In this document: positions 1 to 9,244 of the stretch, piece after piece | How positions within the stretch are numbered: position 1 is the stretch's first letter | How the letters are laid out: each line of letters opens with the position of its first letter | Source: JAJRXR01 sp041402005 | GTDB lineage: Bacteria > Planctomycetota > Phycisphaerae > Phycisphaerales > UBA1924 | Assembly (NCBI GenBank): GCA_041402005.1 | Contig: JAWKTB010000008.1 | Location: 132,344-196,343, forward strand | Length of the DNA: 64,000 bases | Reading direction: 5' to 3' | Notes under the pieces: model-generated | The model's database searches: none | The model's input: only the letters and a program-made list of their open reading frames with translations | What the model was told of the DNA's origin: nothing | Translations under genes and position numbers: made by a program

Positions 1-1383
1 GGTGGGGGCGGCGGCTACGCCCCCAGCTACGCCCACCTCCCCTCCGACGAGGAGCTCGAGCGCGAGGCCGCCGAGCTCGAGCGCATCGTCGCCGCCTCGG
101 GTGGCAAGGTGGACGAGGCCGACGCCATCTCTCTCGCCGAACTCCAGCGGATGTCGATCGACGACATCTTCGAGGTCGCCGAGAAGGAGGGCCTCGAGGA
201 CTTCCACCAGATCCCCAAGCAGGACCTGATCTTCAAGATCCTCAAGACCCGCGCCGCCAAGCAGGGCATCATGTTCGGCGAGGGCACCCTCGAGGTCATG
301 CCCGACGGCTTCGGCTTCCTCCGCTCCCCCGAGCAGTCCTACCTCCCCGGCCCCGACGACATCTACGTCAGCCCCTCGCAGATCCGGCGCTTCGGCCTCA
401 GGCGCGGCATGACCGTCCGGGGCGCCATCCGCCCGCCCAAGGAGTCCGAACGCTACTTCGCCCTCCTCCGCGTCGAGAAGGTCAACGGGCGCGAGCCTGG
501 CGAGATCCACGACCTCGTCAACTTCGAGGACCTCACGCCCCTCCACCCCGAGGAGCGCTTCATCCTCGAGACCAGCCCCGACTCGATCGAGATGCGCATC
601 GTCGACCTGGTCGCGCCCCTGGGCAAGGGCCAGCGCGCCCTCATCGTCGCCCCGCCACGCACCGGCAAGACGGTCCTCCTCCAGAAGATGACCCAGTCGA
701 TCACGACCAACTACCCCGACGTCAAGATCATCGTCCTCCTCGTGGACGAGCGTCCCGAGGAAGTGACCGACTTCAAGCGCAACACCGGTCCCACGGTCGA
801 GGTCGTCGCTTCGACCTTCGACGAGCAGTCGCACCGTCACGTCGCGATCGCCGAGGTCGTCATCGAGAAGGCCAAGCGGATGGTCGAGTTCGGCGACGAT
901 GTGATCATCCTCCTCGACTCGATCACGCGGCTCGCGCGTGCCTACAACGCCGAGATGCCCCACTCGGGCAAGATCATGACCGGCGGTCTGGACTCGAACG
1001 CGCTGCAGCGTCCCAAGAAGTTCTTCGGCGCCGCCCGCGCCATCGAGCGGGGCGGCAGCCTCACCATCATCGGCACGGCCCTCGTGGACACCGGCTCCAA
1101 GATGGACGAGGTGATCTTCGAGGAGTTCAAGGGCACCGGCAACTCCGAGCTGCACCTCGATCGCCGCCTGGTCGAGAAGCGGATCTGGCCCGCGATCGAC
1201 GTCGCCGCCTCCGGCACACGCCGCGAGGAGCTGCTCATGGACCCCAAGGAGCTCGAGCTCGTCTACCGCCTCCGCAAGGTGCTCAGCGACATGAACGTCG
1301 TCGAGGCGATGGAGCTGCTCAAGGGTCGCCTGAAGAAGGTCAAGACCAACGCCGAGTTCCTCGTGACGATGTCGATGGGTTGA
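1..1383 (+). CDS. rho: Transcription termination factor Rho (5' truncated)
   Basis: Hexameric RNA/DNA helicase that ends transcription of untranslated RNA. The frame is open from base 1, so the start lies left of the window; 460 residues are visible. A Gly-rich/acidic stretch precedes the helical N-terminal domain (SLAELQRMSIDDIFEVAE), followed by the cold-shock-like RNA-binding domain (FGEGTLEVMPDGFGFLRS), the Walker A loop APPRTGKT (visible residues about 217-224) and Walker B DVIILLDSITR. The C-terminal part is complete, ending in FLVTMSMG. PPRTGKT replaces the E. coli PPKAGKT, as in many non-proteobacterial Rho proteins. Identification is secure; the length of the N-terminal extension is unknown. 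Confidence 0.97.
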   Translation, partial: GGGGGYAPSYAHLPSDEELEREAAELERIVAASGGKVDEADAISLAELQRMSIDDIFEVAEKEGLEDFHQIPKQDLIFKILKTRAAKQGIMFGEGTLEVMPDGFGFLRSPEQSYLPGPDDIYVSPSQIRRFGLRRGMTVRGAIRPPKESERYFALLRVEKVNGREPGEIHDLVNFEDLTPLHPEERFILETSPDSIEMRIVDLVAPLGKGQRALIVAPPRTGKTVLLQKMTQSITTNYPDVKIIVLLVDERPEEVTDFKRNTGPTVEVVASTFDEQSHRHVAIAEVVIEKAKRMVEFGDDVIILLDSITRLARAYNAEMPHSGKIMTGGLDSNALQRPKKFFGAARAIERGGSLTIIGTALVDTGSKMDEVIFEEFKGTGNSELHLDRRLVEKRIWPAIDVAASGTRREELLMDPKELELVYRLRKVLSDMNVVEAMELLKGRLKKVKTNAEFLVTMSMG

Positions 1384-1387
1384 GAGC

Positions 1388-1411
1388 GGCAGGTCGGCAG
1401 GTCGGCAGGTC
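1388..1411. repeat. Short tandem repeat, 3 x 8 bp
   Basis: Three perfect direct copies of GGCAGGTC begin 5 bases after the rho stop codon. This looks like replication slippage; no function is apparent. Confidence 0.8.
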
Positions 1412-1454
1412 GTGCGATCGCCGGACCGATCTGGACCACTCCTGAATCACGGAG

Positions 1455-1475
1455 GCGGGGGCTTCCAGCCCCCGC
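1455..1475. terminator. Hairpin between convergent genes
   Basis: Perfect 9-bp stem GCGGGGGCT / AGCCCCCGC with a TCC loop, located between the converging ends of rho and the next gene. There is no T-run on either side, so it may act as a bidirectional roadblock or RNA-stabilising hairpin, or be a dispersed repeat, rather than a classical intrinsic terminator. Confidence 0.5.
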
Positions 1476-1480
1476 GCGAT

Positions 1481-2050
1481 CTACGCCCGCAGCTGCGGCC
1501 AGCGCTTACGGATGGCGGTTTGTTCACCCGCAGGTAGAGCGTCGATCCAATACGTAAGTGCCTCGATCCAGGGATCACGAAGCAAATCACTGTCTTGCAA
1601 TTCTGCCTGGAAAGCCAGATAGCGTGCTACGCAGCGTCTTTGTGGGGCGGTCAGCAGTGCAAACTTCTGTTGCCTCCACTCGGTATCGAGCAAGAACAGG
1701 AACTCTGAGGCATACGCATTGCTATTGACGGTCGGGCCAAACTGCCAGAGTCCATGCTTGAGCGTGAAGCAGAGGTATGCGGGGAGATGAAAACGCACAC
1801 CGATCGGATCCATGAACGAGTGCCAGATGCCACATGGGTCAAGCTCGGCGACATCCAACGTCTTCCAGTCTGAGTAGGTATCTGAAGCTCGGGCCGCCGC
1901 ACAGACATCGTCGGATTCCCAATCATCGATCGCATACGCCTCGCTGATCGACACCCCGCCCTCGCGTGAGACCCCCGCGAAGTCCCGCTCGATCTGCGCG
2001 ATGAGGCTGTCGCGCCGCCGCCGGAGTTCGTCGAGGTCAGGCTGGTCCAT
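1481..2050 (-). CDS. Hypothetical protein, possibly DUF6714 family
   Basis: 189-residue soluble protein with no signal peptide or membrane segment. An N-terminal charged helix (LRRRRDSLIAQIERDF) is followed by an acidic section and a central segment around DPIGVRFHLPAYLCF that resembles the F..P.A.R..LPAY pattern of DUF6714-type proteins; this assignment rests on memory of the pattern only. Codon use is clearly less G+C-rich than both neighbours, which suggests acquisition by transfer. It converges on rho. The ATG at 2050 is supported by a TAGGCT -10 element exactly 6 nt upstream. The function is unknown. Confidence 0.7.
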   Translation of the reverse strand: MDQPDLDELRRRRDSLIAQIERDFAGVSREGGVSISEAYAIDDWESDDVCAAARASDTYSDWKTLDVAELDPCGIWHSFMDPIGVRFHLPAYLCFTLKHGLWQFGPTVNSNAYASEFLFLLDTEWRQQKFALLTAPQRRCVARYLAFQAELQDSDLLRDPWIEALTYWIDALPAGEQTAIRKRWPQLRA

Positions 2051-2056
2051 CCCGCA

Positions 2057-2062
2057 AGCCTA
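2057..2062 (-). promoter_or_regulatory. -10 element TAGGCT, leaderless type
   Basis: On the minus strand TAGGCT is followed by six bases and then the ATG at 2050, so transcription would start on the ATG itself. No Shine-Dalgarno sequence is present. Confidence 0.5.
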
Positions 2063-2146
2063 CCCGCCGCCCCGCCCGGACCATGAGCGGCTCCCTTGCC
2101 CATCTCCCCAACCCCTTTGCCCCTAGGCGTTTGCCCCCTCCCCGGC

Positions 2147-2152
2147 TACACT
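2147..2152 (+). promoter_or_regulatory. Candidate -10 element TACACT
   Basis: TACACT lies 27 nt before the ATG at 2180, giving a short leader of about 20 nt that contains a GAGAGA purine stretch. Confidence 0.4.
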
Positions 2153-2179
2153 CAGCCCCCACACCGAGAGAGACGCCGA

Positions 2180-3691
2180 ATGAACCTCAAGCCCCTGGGC
2201 CTGATCGCCCTCGCCCTGTCCACCCCCGCGCTCGCCGACGGCCTGCGCGTCGCCAGTTGGAACATCACCAACTACTCCGGCGGGCGCGTCAGCGAGTTCC
2301 AGACCGCCATCTACGCCCAGTTCGAGGGACGCTCCATGTCCCCGGACGTCATCGCCATCCAGGAGATGATCTCCCAGGCCGGCGTCAACGCCTTCCTCTC
2401 CATCCTCAACACCGCCCCGGGCTCACCCGGTGACTGGGCCGCCGCCCCGTTCATCAATGGCAACGACACCGACAACGCCTTCTTCTACCGCACCACGCGC
2501 GTCGACTTCCTCGGCGTGACCGTCGTCGCCCTCGGCGCCTCCCCGCCCGAGCAGCCACGCGACACCGACCGCTACGACTTCCGCCCGATCGGGTACGACG
2601 CCGACGCCGCTACCGTCGCCTTCTACTCCTGCCACATGAAGTCCGGCAGCGCCAGCGCCGACGGGCAACGCCGCCTCCTCGAGGCCCAGCGCATCCGCGA
2701 CGACGCCGAGACGCTCCCCGAGGGCTGGGCCTTCATGGTCGGCGGCGACTACAACATCCCCTCCTCGAGTCAGGCGGCCTACGTCGAGCTCGTCGGCGTC
2801 CAGGCCAACAACGACGGTCGCTTCTACGACCCCATCGCCACCCCCGGCTCCTGGCAGAACAACGGGACATGCCGCTTCGTGCACACCCAGGACCCCACAG
2901 GCGCCGGCGGCATGGACGACCGCTACGACCAGATCCTCGTCTCCGCGAACCTCGGCGACGGCGAGGGCCTCGACTATCTCGGCGCCTTCGGCGTCCCCTA
3001 CTCCAACACCACCTGGAACGACCCCAACCACTCCTACCGCTCTTGGGGCAACGACGGCACCTCCTTCAACCTCGGCCTCACCGTCAACGGCAACACCATG
3101 GTCGGCCCCGACATCGCCCTCGCCCTCGTCCTCTCCACCGGCGGCCAGGGCGGGCACCTGCCCGTCTTCCTCGACCTCGTCGTCCCGCCACGAGCCCAGG
3201 CGACCGCCTCGCTCGACTTCGGCGCCGTCCCCGTCGGCGCAACGGTCTCGCTCCCGATCACGGTCGCCAACGCGGGCGACGTCGGCGCGTGGGGAGTCAC
3301 CGGCATCGATGACCTGGACTACCAGCTCATCGCCTCGCCCGCCATCGACGCCCCCGTCGGCGCCTTCGCGCTCGACGCGGGTCAGTCCGCCGAGCACACG
3401 ATCAGCGTGACATCCGCCACCCCCGGCCTCGTCGAGGGGGTCGTGATCGTCAGCTCTGATGACCCGGTCAACCCCGAGATCGAGATCCCGGTCACCGCGT
3501 TCTTCACCTCGGGCTGCTCGGTCGCGGATCTCGCCGAGCCGTTCGGCGCCCTGGACTTCTCCGACGTCGTCGCCTTCCTGACGGCCTTCGCGGCCATGCA
3601 GCCCGCCGCAGATCTCGCGGCGCCCCTCGGCGTCTACGACTTCTCCGACGTGGTCGCCTTCCTGACCGCATTCGCGGGCGGCTGCCCCTAG
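2180..3691 (+). CDS. Secreted endonuclease/exonuclease/phosphatase-fold protein with GC-type dockerin-like C-terminus
   Basis: 503 residues. The N-terminal signal peptide (MNLKPLGLIALALSTPALA) targets export. Residues about 20-330 carry the EEP nuclease/phosphatase fold: WNITN, the metal-binding Glu in VIAIQEM, GGDYNIPSS, and a late His in GGHLPVFLDL. An Ig-like module (LDFGAVPVGATVSLPITV, about 345-440) follows. The last 58 residues hold two similar units, DLAEPFGALDFSDVVAFLTAF and DLAAPLGVYDFSDVVAFLTAF, flanked by Cys: the GC-type dockerin-like ending known from planctomycete secreted proteins, presumably a sorting or anchoring tag. The ATG at 2180 is chosen over an upstream in-frame start because the signal peptide begins there. 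Confidence 0.88.
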   Translation: MNLKPLGLIALALSTPALADGLRVASWNITNYSGGRVSEFQTAIYAQFEGRSMSPDVIAIQEMISQAGVNAFLSILNTAPGSPGDWAAAPFINGNDTDNAFFYRTTRVDFLGVTVVALGASPPEQPRDTDRYDFRPIGYDADAATVAFYSCHMKSGSASADGQRRLLEAQRIRDDAETLPEGWAFMVGGDYNIPSSSQAAYVELVGVQANNDGRFYDPIATPGSWQNNGTCRFVHTQDPTGAGGMDDRYDQILVSANLGDGEGLDYLGAFGVPYSNTTWNDPNHSYRSWGNDGTSFNLGLTVNGNTMVGPDIALALVLSTGGQGGHLPVFLDLVVPPRAQATASLDFGAVPVGATVSLPITVANAGDVGAWGVTGIDDLDYQLIASPAIDAPVGAFALDAGQSAEHTISVTSATPGLVEGVVIVSSDDPVNPEIEIPVTAFFTSGCSVADLAEPFGALDFSDVVAFLTAFAAMQPAADLAAPLGVYDFSDVVAFLTAFAGGCP

Positions 3692-3767
3692 CCCCCGCCC
3701 GGGTCCGAGAACCCGCTACCCTTGCCCGTGCGATCCCTTCCGGGCCGCGAACATCAAGGGGACCCAC

Positions 3768-4094
3768 GTGCGTATCCGACGATCAGGAAGCCTGTCCCTC
3801 CTGGCCTTGGTGGCCATCCCCTGGGGGGCGGCGTTGGTCATCGGCGGGCTGTGGATCCTCGAGGTCGGCGGGCCATGGCTCGGTTTGTCGCCGGCGCAAC
3901 GCGGGGCGGGTGGCGTGGCGGGCCTGGCCGCCGGTTCACTCGTCTTCACGTACTGTCTGGCCGACCGTCTCTTCCCACTCGCCTCCAGGCGGGTGGTCTG
4001 GGCCGCGGAGATCTTCACGTGCAGCAGCCTGCTCATCGGACTCGGCGTGCTGGTCGCCTGCTGGGCCTTGGGCTCGCCGCCGCCGTTGCCCTGA
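3768..4094 (+). CDS. Small three-helix membrane protein
   Basis: 108 residues, GTG start preceded by AAGGGGA at 5 nt spacing. Three hydrophobic helices are evident (about 8-33, 46-63, 76-101), with a conserved-looking loop LADRLFPLASRR. It has no recognised family. Its last 76 bases overlap, in another frame, the signal-peptide region of the next gene, so the two are probably translationally coupled. The clean membrane pattern and the ribosome site support it being real; its function is unknown. Confidence 0.6.
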   Translation: MRIRRSGSLSLLALVAIPWGAALVIGGLWILEVGGPWLGLSPAQRGAGGVAGLAAGSLVFTYCLADRLFPLASRRVVWAAEIFTCSSLLIGLGVLVACWALGSPPPLP

Positions 4095-6607
4095 TCGTCC
4101 CCCGCCCGGCCCTTGCCGGCGCGCCCCCACAGGTCTCCGACGACGACCCGCGCGCCCCCCAGGTCTCCGCGCTCATCACCCAGCTCACGCTCCTCGATCT
4201 GGGCATGCAGACCCAGCCCGAGCCGCGCGACTACGAGCTGGCCTACCAGATGCTCGAGTACGCCTCGGCCCTCGACCCGACCAACCTCGAGCTGCGCCAC
4301 CAGATGGTCGCCGCCGCCTGGGGCACGACCAACCAGGATCGCCTGACGGAGGCGACCCGGCGCGTCCTCGAACTCGACCCGAAGGACACCGTCGCCCAGC
4401 TCCGCCTGATCACGTCGATGATTGCACGCCAGCAGACGGTGGAGGAGCGGCTCACCGCCTACGACCGCTTCCTCGGGCGCGAAGGGGAGAACCTCGATCC
4501 GTCCGTCCGCTCGCGCCTGGCGCTCGATGCGGCGTTGCTCGCCCGCGAGCTGGGCGACGAGGACGGTTTCGTCCGCCGCCTCTCCCTCTCGACGACGCTT
4601 GACATGACCAACAAGGAGGCGGCGACGATGGCCGCCGCCTTCCACGCCGAGCGCCGCCAAGTCCCCCACGAGCAGCTCGAGATGCTCGTGAACCTGCTGT
4701 ACGCCGACCCGATCGATCCGAACGTGCATGACACCATCGCCCGCGCGCTCGCCGAGCAGGGCGCCTATCTCCAGGCGAAGCGCTTCGCGAACGACGCGAG
4801 CATCATCCGCCGTCGTTCGGGGGGCGGAAGCCTCGAACTCGCCGAGCGCGACCTGATGTACATCTGGCACACCGACGGCCCCCAGGCGGTGGTGGACGCC
4901 CTGAACAAGCAGCTCGCCATCCAACGCTCCCAGGCCGCGGTCAACCTCGCGATCGCCAAGGCGGCCAAGCTGCCCGCCCTCGACCTCAAGCCGCCGGAGG
5001 AGATCCGCCTCGACCCAACGTTCGATCGCCTCCGCATCCTCGCCGCTGAGGTCATCGGCGACACACAGACTCGCGACGCCGCCATCGCCGACATGAGCGC
5101 CGGCGCCGAGGTCACCGTCCGACGCCTCGTCGCCTCCGTCGGCTCCACCGACAAGGACGCGAAGATCCGGGCCATCCAGGAGATGGCGAACCTCTTCAAC
5201 GCCATCCACTTCGTGCGCGCGCTGATCGGGTACAAGCCCGAAGAGAGCGCCGGCGCCTTCCAGAACTTCGCCAGCATCGCCCCCGAGATCCGCATCGCGA
5301 TCTCCAACCTCGTCCCCTGGATCTCCCTCCGCCTCGACCGCATCGACATGGCCGAGGACCAGGCCAGCCTCGTCCGTCCCCCTGACGCCCATGCCCTGCT
5401 CCAGGCCGAGATCGCGATGGCGAAGGGCGACAAGGAGGAGGCCAAGCGCCTCTACCTTGAGGTCGTCCGCGCCGCGCCGATTACGCCCATCGGGTGTTGG
5501 GCGCACTCGAAGCTCGACCAGCTCGGCGCCGCCTCCGAGCTGCTCACCCCCGACGGACGCCGGATGGCGACTTTCGCCGATTCGGTCGACCCGCTCATCG
5601 ACCGCGTCTGCCGCGACACACTCGACTTCGAGGCCTTGCGGGTCGAAGCCGTCAAGACGACCATCGGCGCCACCGAGCGGGCGACGATCCACGTCCGACT
5701 CCAGAACGTCGCCCCGATCCCGCTCGCCCTCGGCTCCGGGCGCCCCATCTCGTCGCGACTGCTCGTGCAGCCGAAGCTCGACACGGAGACGGGCGATTTC
5801 CAGGGCGAGCCGCAGCCGCTCGTTCTCGACCTCGACCGACGCCTCCGCCTCATGCCCCTCGAGGTCCTCGAGGCGACCATCCCCGCCGACTCTCCATTCA
5901 CCCAGTGGCTCCTCGACGTCAACGCCGGCGCCACGATGCGAGAGCGTTGGCGCGTGCTCCAGGGCTTCCGTGCCGTCGGCGAGCAGGGCTCGATGCTCCC
6001 CGGGGCGCTCTGCCTCAGCGCCGAGACGCGCGACTCGGTCGTGCGCCTCGCGCTCCCGACCGCGGACCTCCCCCCCAGCGAGCTCGCCCGACGCCTGCGC
6101 GATGACCCGCGCGACACGCTCGCCTCCACGCTCTACGGCATCCGTGCCCTCCTCCTCTCCGAGGACCCCGCCAAATCGGAGTCCGCCGAGCTCGAGGATC
6201 TCGTCGAGGCGATCATCGAACGCTATGACCGGAGCGACCTCCTCGACCGCTCGCTCATGCTCTTGGTCGTCCCGCACGCGCGCCTGAACAAGGCCGTCGT
6301 CCCCTTCGAGAGCGCCGTCCGTAAGTCGCTTTCCGATCGCATGCAGGCGGGAGATCCTGTGACGGAGCTCGAGGTCTCCCTGATCCTCTTCACCCGCGCC
6401 GTCGGCACGGAGGATCCGCTGCTCACGTACCTCGTTTCCAGCTCCAGCCCACGCGTCTCCTCGATCGCGTCCCTGCTGATCGAGCGTTATGCCGCCAAGG
6501 GCTTCGGCTACGCGAACGTCGGCCCCGACCTCAACACAATCGCCGGCCCGACCATCGGCATGCTCCGCCGACGTATCGACGAGGTCCAACGCGGCAAGCA
6601 GCCATGA
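4019..6607 (+). CDS. Secreted tetratricopeptide-repeat protein
   Basis: 862 residues from a GTG at 4019. That start is chosen because GGAG lies 8 nt upstream and translation yields a clean signal peptide (RRAGRLLGLGLAAAVALIV...ALA). The mature protein is largely helical, with TPR-like units such as LAYQMLEYASALDPTNLELR and RRVLELDPKDTVAQLRLI near the N-terminus and again near KGDKEEAKRLYLEVVRAAP. The middle and C-terminal parts hold a beta-rich segment (ERATIHVRLQNVAPIPL) that may be an Ig-like domain. No catalytic motif is seen. It overlaps the preceding membrane protein and, by ATGA, the following UPF0104 gene, so all three likely form one operon. It is probably a periplasmic scaffold; the role is unknown. 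Confidence 0.8.
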   Translation: MQQPAHRTRRAGRLLGLGLAAAVALIVPRPALAGAPPQVSDDDPRAPQVSALITQLTLLDLGMQTQPEPRDYELAYQMLEYASALDPTNLELRHQMVAAAWGTTNQDRLTEATRRVLELDPKDTVAQLRLITSMIARQQTVEERLTAYDRFLGREGENLDPSVRSRLALDAALLARELGDEDGFVRRLSLSTTLDMTNKEAATMAAAFHAERRQVPHEQLEMLVNLLYADPIDPNVHDTIARALAEQGAYLQAKRFANDASIIRRRSGGGSLELAERDLMYIWHTDGPQAVVDALNKQLAIQRSQAAVNLAIAKAAKLPALDLKPPEEIRLDPTFDRLRILAAEVIGDTQTRDAAIADMSAGAEVTVRRLVASVGSTDKDAKIRAIQEMANLFNAIHFVRALIGYKPEESAGAFQNFASIAPEIRIAISNLVPWISLRLDRIDMAEDQASLVRPPDAHALLQAEIAMAKGDKEEAKRLYLEVVRAAPITPIGCWAHSKLDQLGAASELLTPDGRRMATFADSVDPLIDRVCRDTLDFEALRVEAVKTTIGATERATIHVRLQNVAPIPLALGSGRPISSRLLVQPKLDTETGDFQGEPQPLVLDLDRRLRLMPLEVLEATIPADSPFTQWLLDVNAGATMRERWRVLQGFRAVGEQGSMLPGALCLSAETRDSVVRLALPTADLPPSELARRLRDDPRDTLASTLYGIRALLLSEDPAKSESAELEDLVEAIIERYDRSDLLDRSLMLLVVPHARLNKAVVPFESAVRKSLSDRMQAGDPVTELEVSLILFTRAVGTEDPLLTYLVSSSSPRVSSIASLLIERYAAKGFGYANVGPDLNTIAGPTIGMLRRRIDEVQRGKQP

Positions 6608-7548
6608 CGCCCAGCTCCCCCGAGCCGGACGAGACCGCCACCGCCGCCGGACCCAGACCAATTCTCAAACGCGTCCTCGGCTTCGTGGTCTCCGTTTCGC
6701 TCTTCGCGCTCGCCCTCGCCGCGGTCGGCATCCGACGCGACGATCTGGCCCAGGCCGCGACGCACGCCTCGCACGCCCCCGCCTGGCTGGTCGTCACCCT
6801 CGCGATCCTCCCCGCGCTCAACCTCGTCCTGATCGGGACCTCGCTGTGGTTCATCATGGCCCGCTACGGGCGCGTCGGGCTCGTCGAGATGAACCAGCTC
6901 ATCTTCACCGCCTGGCTCCTCAACTTCCTCCCCATGAAGCCGGGCCTCATGGGACGCGTCGCCTACCACAAGCGATTCAACCACATCCGCGTCCGCGACT
7001 CGGCCCGCGCCCTCGTCGAGAGCATGGCCTTGTCGGCAATCTCGATCGGCGTGCTCCTGATCGTCGCCCTCGCCGTTCGGGGCGCCGTCGGCACGCTGCC
7101 TGTCCTGCTCGCGACGTGCGCTCCGGCGCTCGCGCTCGTCCTCGCCGCCGGCGTCGCCTCGTCGCGCTGGGTTCCCGTCGCACGCCTCCTCGCCGCGATG
7201 GCCCTGCGCTATCTCGACATCCTCGTCTGGGTCGCTCGCTACGCCCTGATCTTCCAGCTCATCGGCGCCGACCTCACCCTCGCCGACGTCGTCCTCGTCA
7301 CCACCGCCAGCCAGCTTGCCCAGCTCGTCCCCTTCGCGGGCAACGGGCTGGGCATCCGCGAGTGGGCCGTCGGCGTCGTCGGCAAGGCCTCGGGCCTGTC
7401 GATGCCCGTCGCGCTCTCGGCCGACCTGGTCAACCGCGCCTCCGAGTTGGTCCTCGCCGTCCCCCTCGGTTTCGGCGCGCTCTGGGCGGTCACCCGGCGC
7501 GTCCGCCAGCTGCGCCGCCGTTCCGAACCCAGCCCCGCGACCGCCTGA
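6604..7548 (+). CDS. UPF0104 / lysylphosphatidylglycerol synthase transmembrane-domain protein
   Basis: 314-residue integral membrane protein with about eight hydrophobic helices. It contains family-typical segments: LNFLPMKPGLMGRVAYHKRF near residue 105, and SQLAQLVPFAGNGLGIREWAVG, the loop found in AglD/MprF-flippase-like proteins. Such proteins move or help modify lipids or lipid-linked sugars; the substrate here cannot be deduced. The start overlaps the TPR gene stop (ATGA), implying coupled translation. Confidence 0.8.
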   Translation: MTPSSPEPDETATAAGPRPILKRVLGFVVSVSLFALALAAVGIRRDDLAQAATHASHAPAWLVVTLAILPALNLVLIGTSLWFIMARYGRVGLVEMNQLIFTAWLLNFLPMKPGLMGRVAYHKRFNHIRVRDSARALVESMALSAISIGVLLIVALAVRGAVGTLPVLLATCAPALALVLAAGVASSRWVPVARLLAAMALRYLDILVWVARYALIFQLIGADLTLADVVLVTTASQLAQLVPFAGNGLGIREWAVGVVGKASGLSMPVALSADLVNRASELVLAVPLGFGALWAVTRRVRQLRRRSEPSPATA

Positions 7549-7599
7549 ACTTCCCGTTTCGCTTGCCGCGACCCGCGATCTGTCCGATGCTTCGGTTCG

Positions 7600-7605
7600 T
7601 ATAGT
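7600..7605 (+). promoter_or_regulatory. Candidate -10 element TATAGT
   Basis: TATAGT lies 22 nt before the ATG at 7628. The intervening leader contains GGGAGGCAAGGA, a purine-rich ribosome site. Confidence 0.5.
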
Positions 7606-7627
7606 GTTGGGAGGCAAGGACCGCCCC

Positions 7628-8743
<1,116 letters not shown>

Positions 8744-8744
8744 C

Positions 8745-8788
8745 TCCTCCCTCTCCCCCCTGGGGAGAGGGCCGGGGTGAGGGGCTCC
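8745..8788 (+). repeat. Dispersed hairpin repeat, copy 1
   Basis: 44-bp element with the 10-bp perfect stem CCCTCTCCCC / GGGGAGAGGG, loop CCT, and the 3' tail CCGGGGTGAGGGGCTCC. It starts immediately after the yhbH stop. Near-identical copies lie at 49178, 50148 and 63314. REP-like; it may also protect or terminate the yhbH mRNA. Confidence 0.85.
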
Positions 8789-8844
8789 GTACTCTCATCC
8801 ATCTCCCTTCCCTCACAGCCTTGCGTCTTCACTCAGAAAAACCA

Positions 8845-8868
8845 AACCATCTGGTTGACCATCTGGCT
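8845..8868. promoter_or_regulatory. Tandem ArsR operator half (two abutting 12-mers)
   Basis: AACCATCTGGTT (8845-8856) is directly followed by GACCATCTGGCT (8857-8868). They cover the -35 region of the arsR promoter. Their match to the palindrome at the start codon suggests repressor binding sites. Confidence 0.65.
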
Positions 8869-8883
8869 CCGGGGCCATATATT
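8855..8883 (+). promoter_or_regulatory. arsR promoter, sigma-70-like
   Basis: -35 TTGACC (8855-8860), 17-bp spacer, -10 TATATT (8878-8883). The predicted transcription start falls on or next to the ATG at 8891, giving a leaderless message. This is the best -35/-10 pair seen in the window. Confidence 0.7.
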
Positions 8884-8884
8884 C

Positions 8885-8896
8885 AACCATATGGTT
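8885..8896. promoter_or_regulatory. ArsR operator, perfect palindrome over the start codon
   Basis: AACCATATGGTT is a perfect 12-bp palindrome whose central ATG is the arsR start codon. It is related to the sites at 8845-8868, 40 and 28 bp upstream. A bound repressor would block the transcription start. Confidence 0.65.
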
Positions 8897-9244
8897 CTAG
8901 ATCGCGCCCCTCGGCTCGACCGCGTCTTCCACGCCCTGGCTCACCCGGCCCGCCGGGCCATGCTCCGTGAGCTGACCCTGGGCGAGCGGAACCTGACCGA
9001 GCTCGCCTCCCCCTTCGACATGTCCTTCCCGGCGGCCTCCAAGCACGTCCGCGTGCTGGAGGAGGCCGACCTCGTCCGCCGGCGCGTCGAGGGACGGTCG
9101 CACGTCTGCACCATCAACGCCGAGCCACTCAAAAACGTCTCGGACTGGACCAACGGGTTCCGCCGCTTCTGGGAGGAGCGCTTCGAGGCCCTGGATAACT
9201 ACCTCGAGGAACTGCAGAAGAAGGAACGCCGCGATGACGCGTGA
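8891..9244 (+). CDS. ArsR/SmtB-family transcriptional repressor
   Basis: 117 residues; a winged helix-turn-helix protein. LDRVFHALAHPARRAMLREL and NLTELASPFDMSFPAASKHVRVLEEADLV match the ArsR family; the recognition helix is near FPAASKHVRVL. No Cys/His metal-binding set is visible, so it probably belongs to the non-metal subgroup found next to AHSA1 (START-like) genes. The ATG at 8891 is chosen because it lies at the predicted transcription start. The gene overlaps the AHSA1 gene by 11 bp. It is probably autoregulated through the palindromes around its promoter. Confidence 0.9.
   Translation: MVLDRAPRLDRVFHALAHPARRAMLRELTLGERNLTELASPFDMSFPAASKHVRVLEEADLVRRRVEGRSHVCTINAEPLKNVSDWTNGFRRFWEERFEALDNYLEELQKKERRDDA

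Noticed and set aside
3722..4018. Upstream extension of the TPR protein to a TTG at 3722
   Set aside because: The extension is basic low-complexity sequence; the GTG at 4019 has a ribosome site and yields a proper signal peptide.
3716..6661. Open frame of 981 codons on the minus strand
   Set aside because: Antisense shadow of the TPR gene; its composition is Arg/Gly/Glu/Asp-rich low complexity with no domain, as expected from high third-position G+C.
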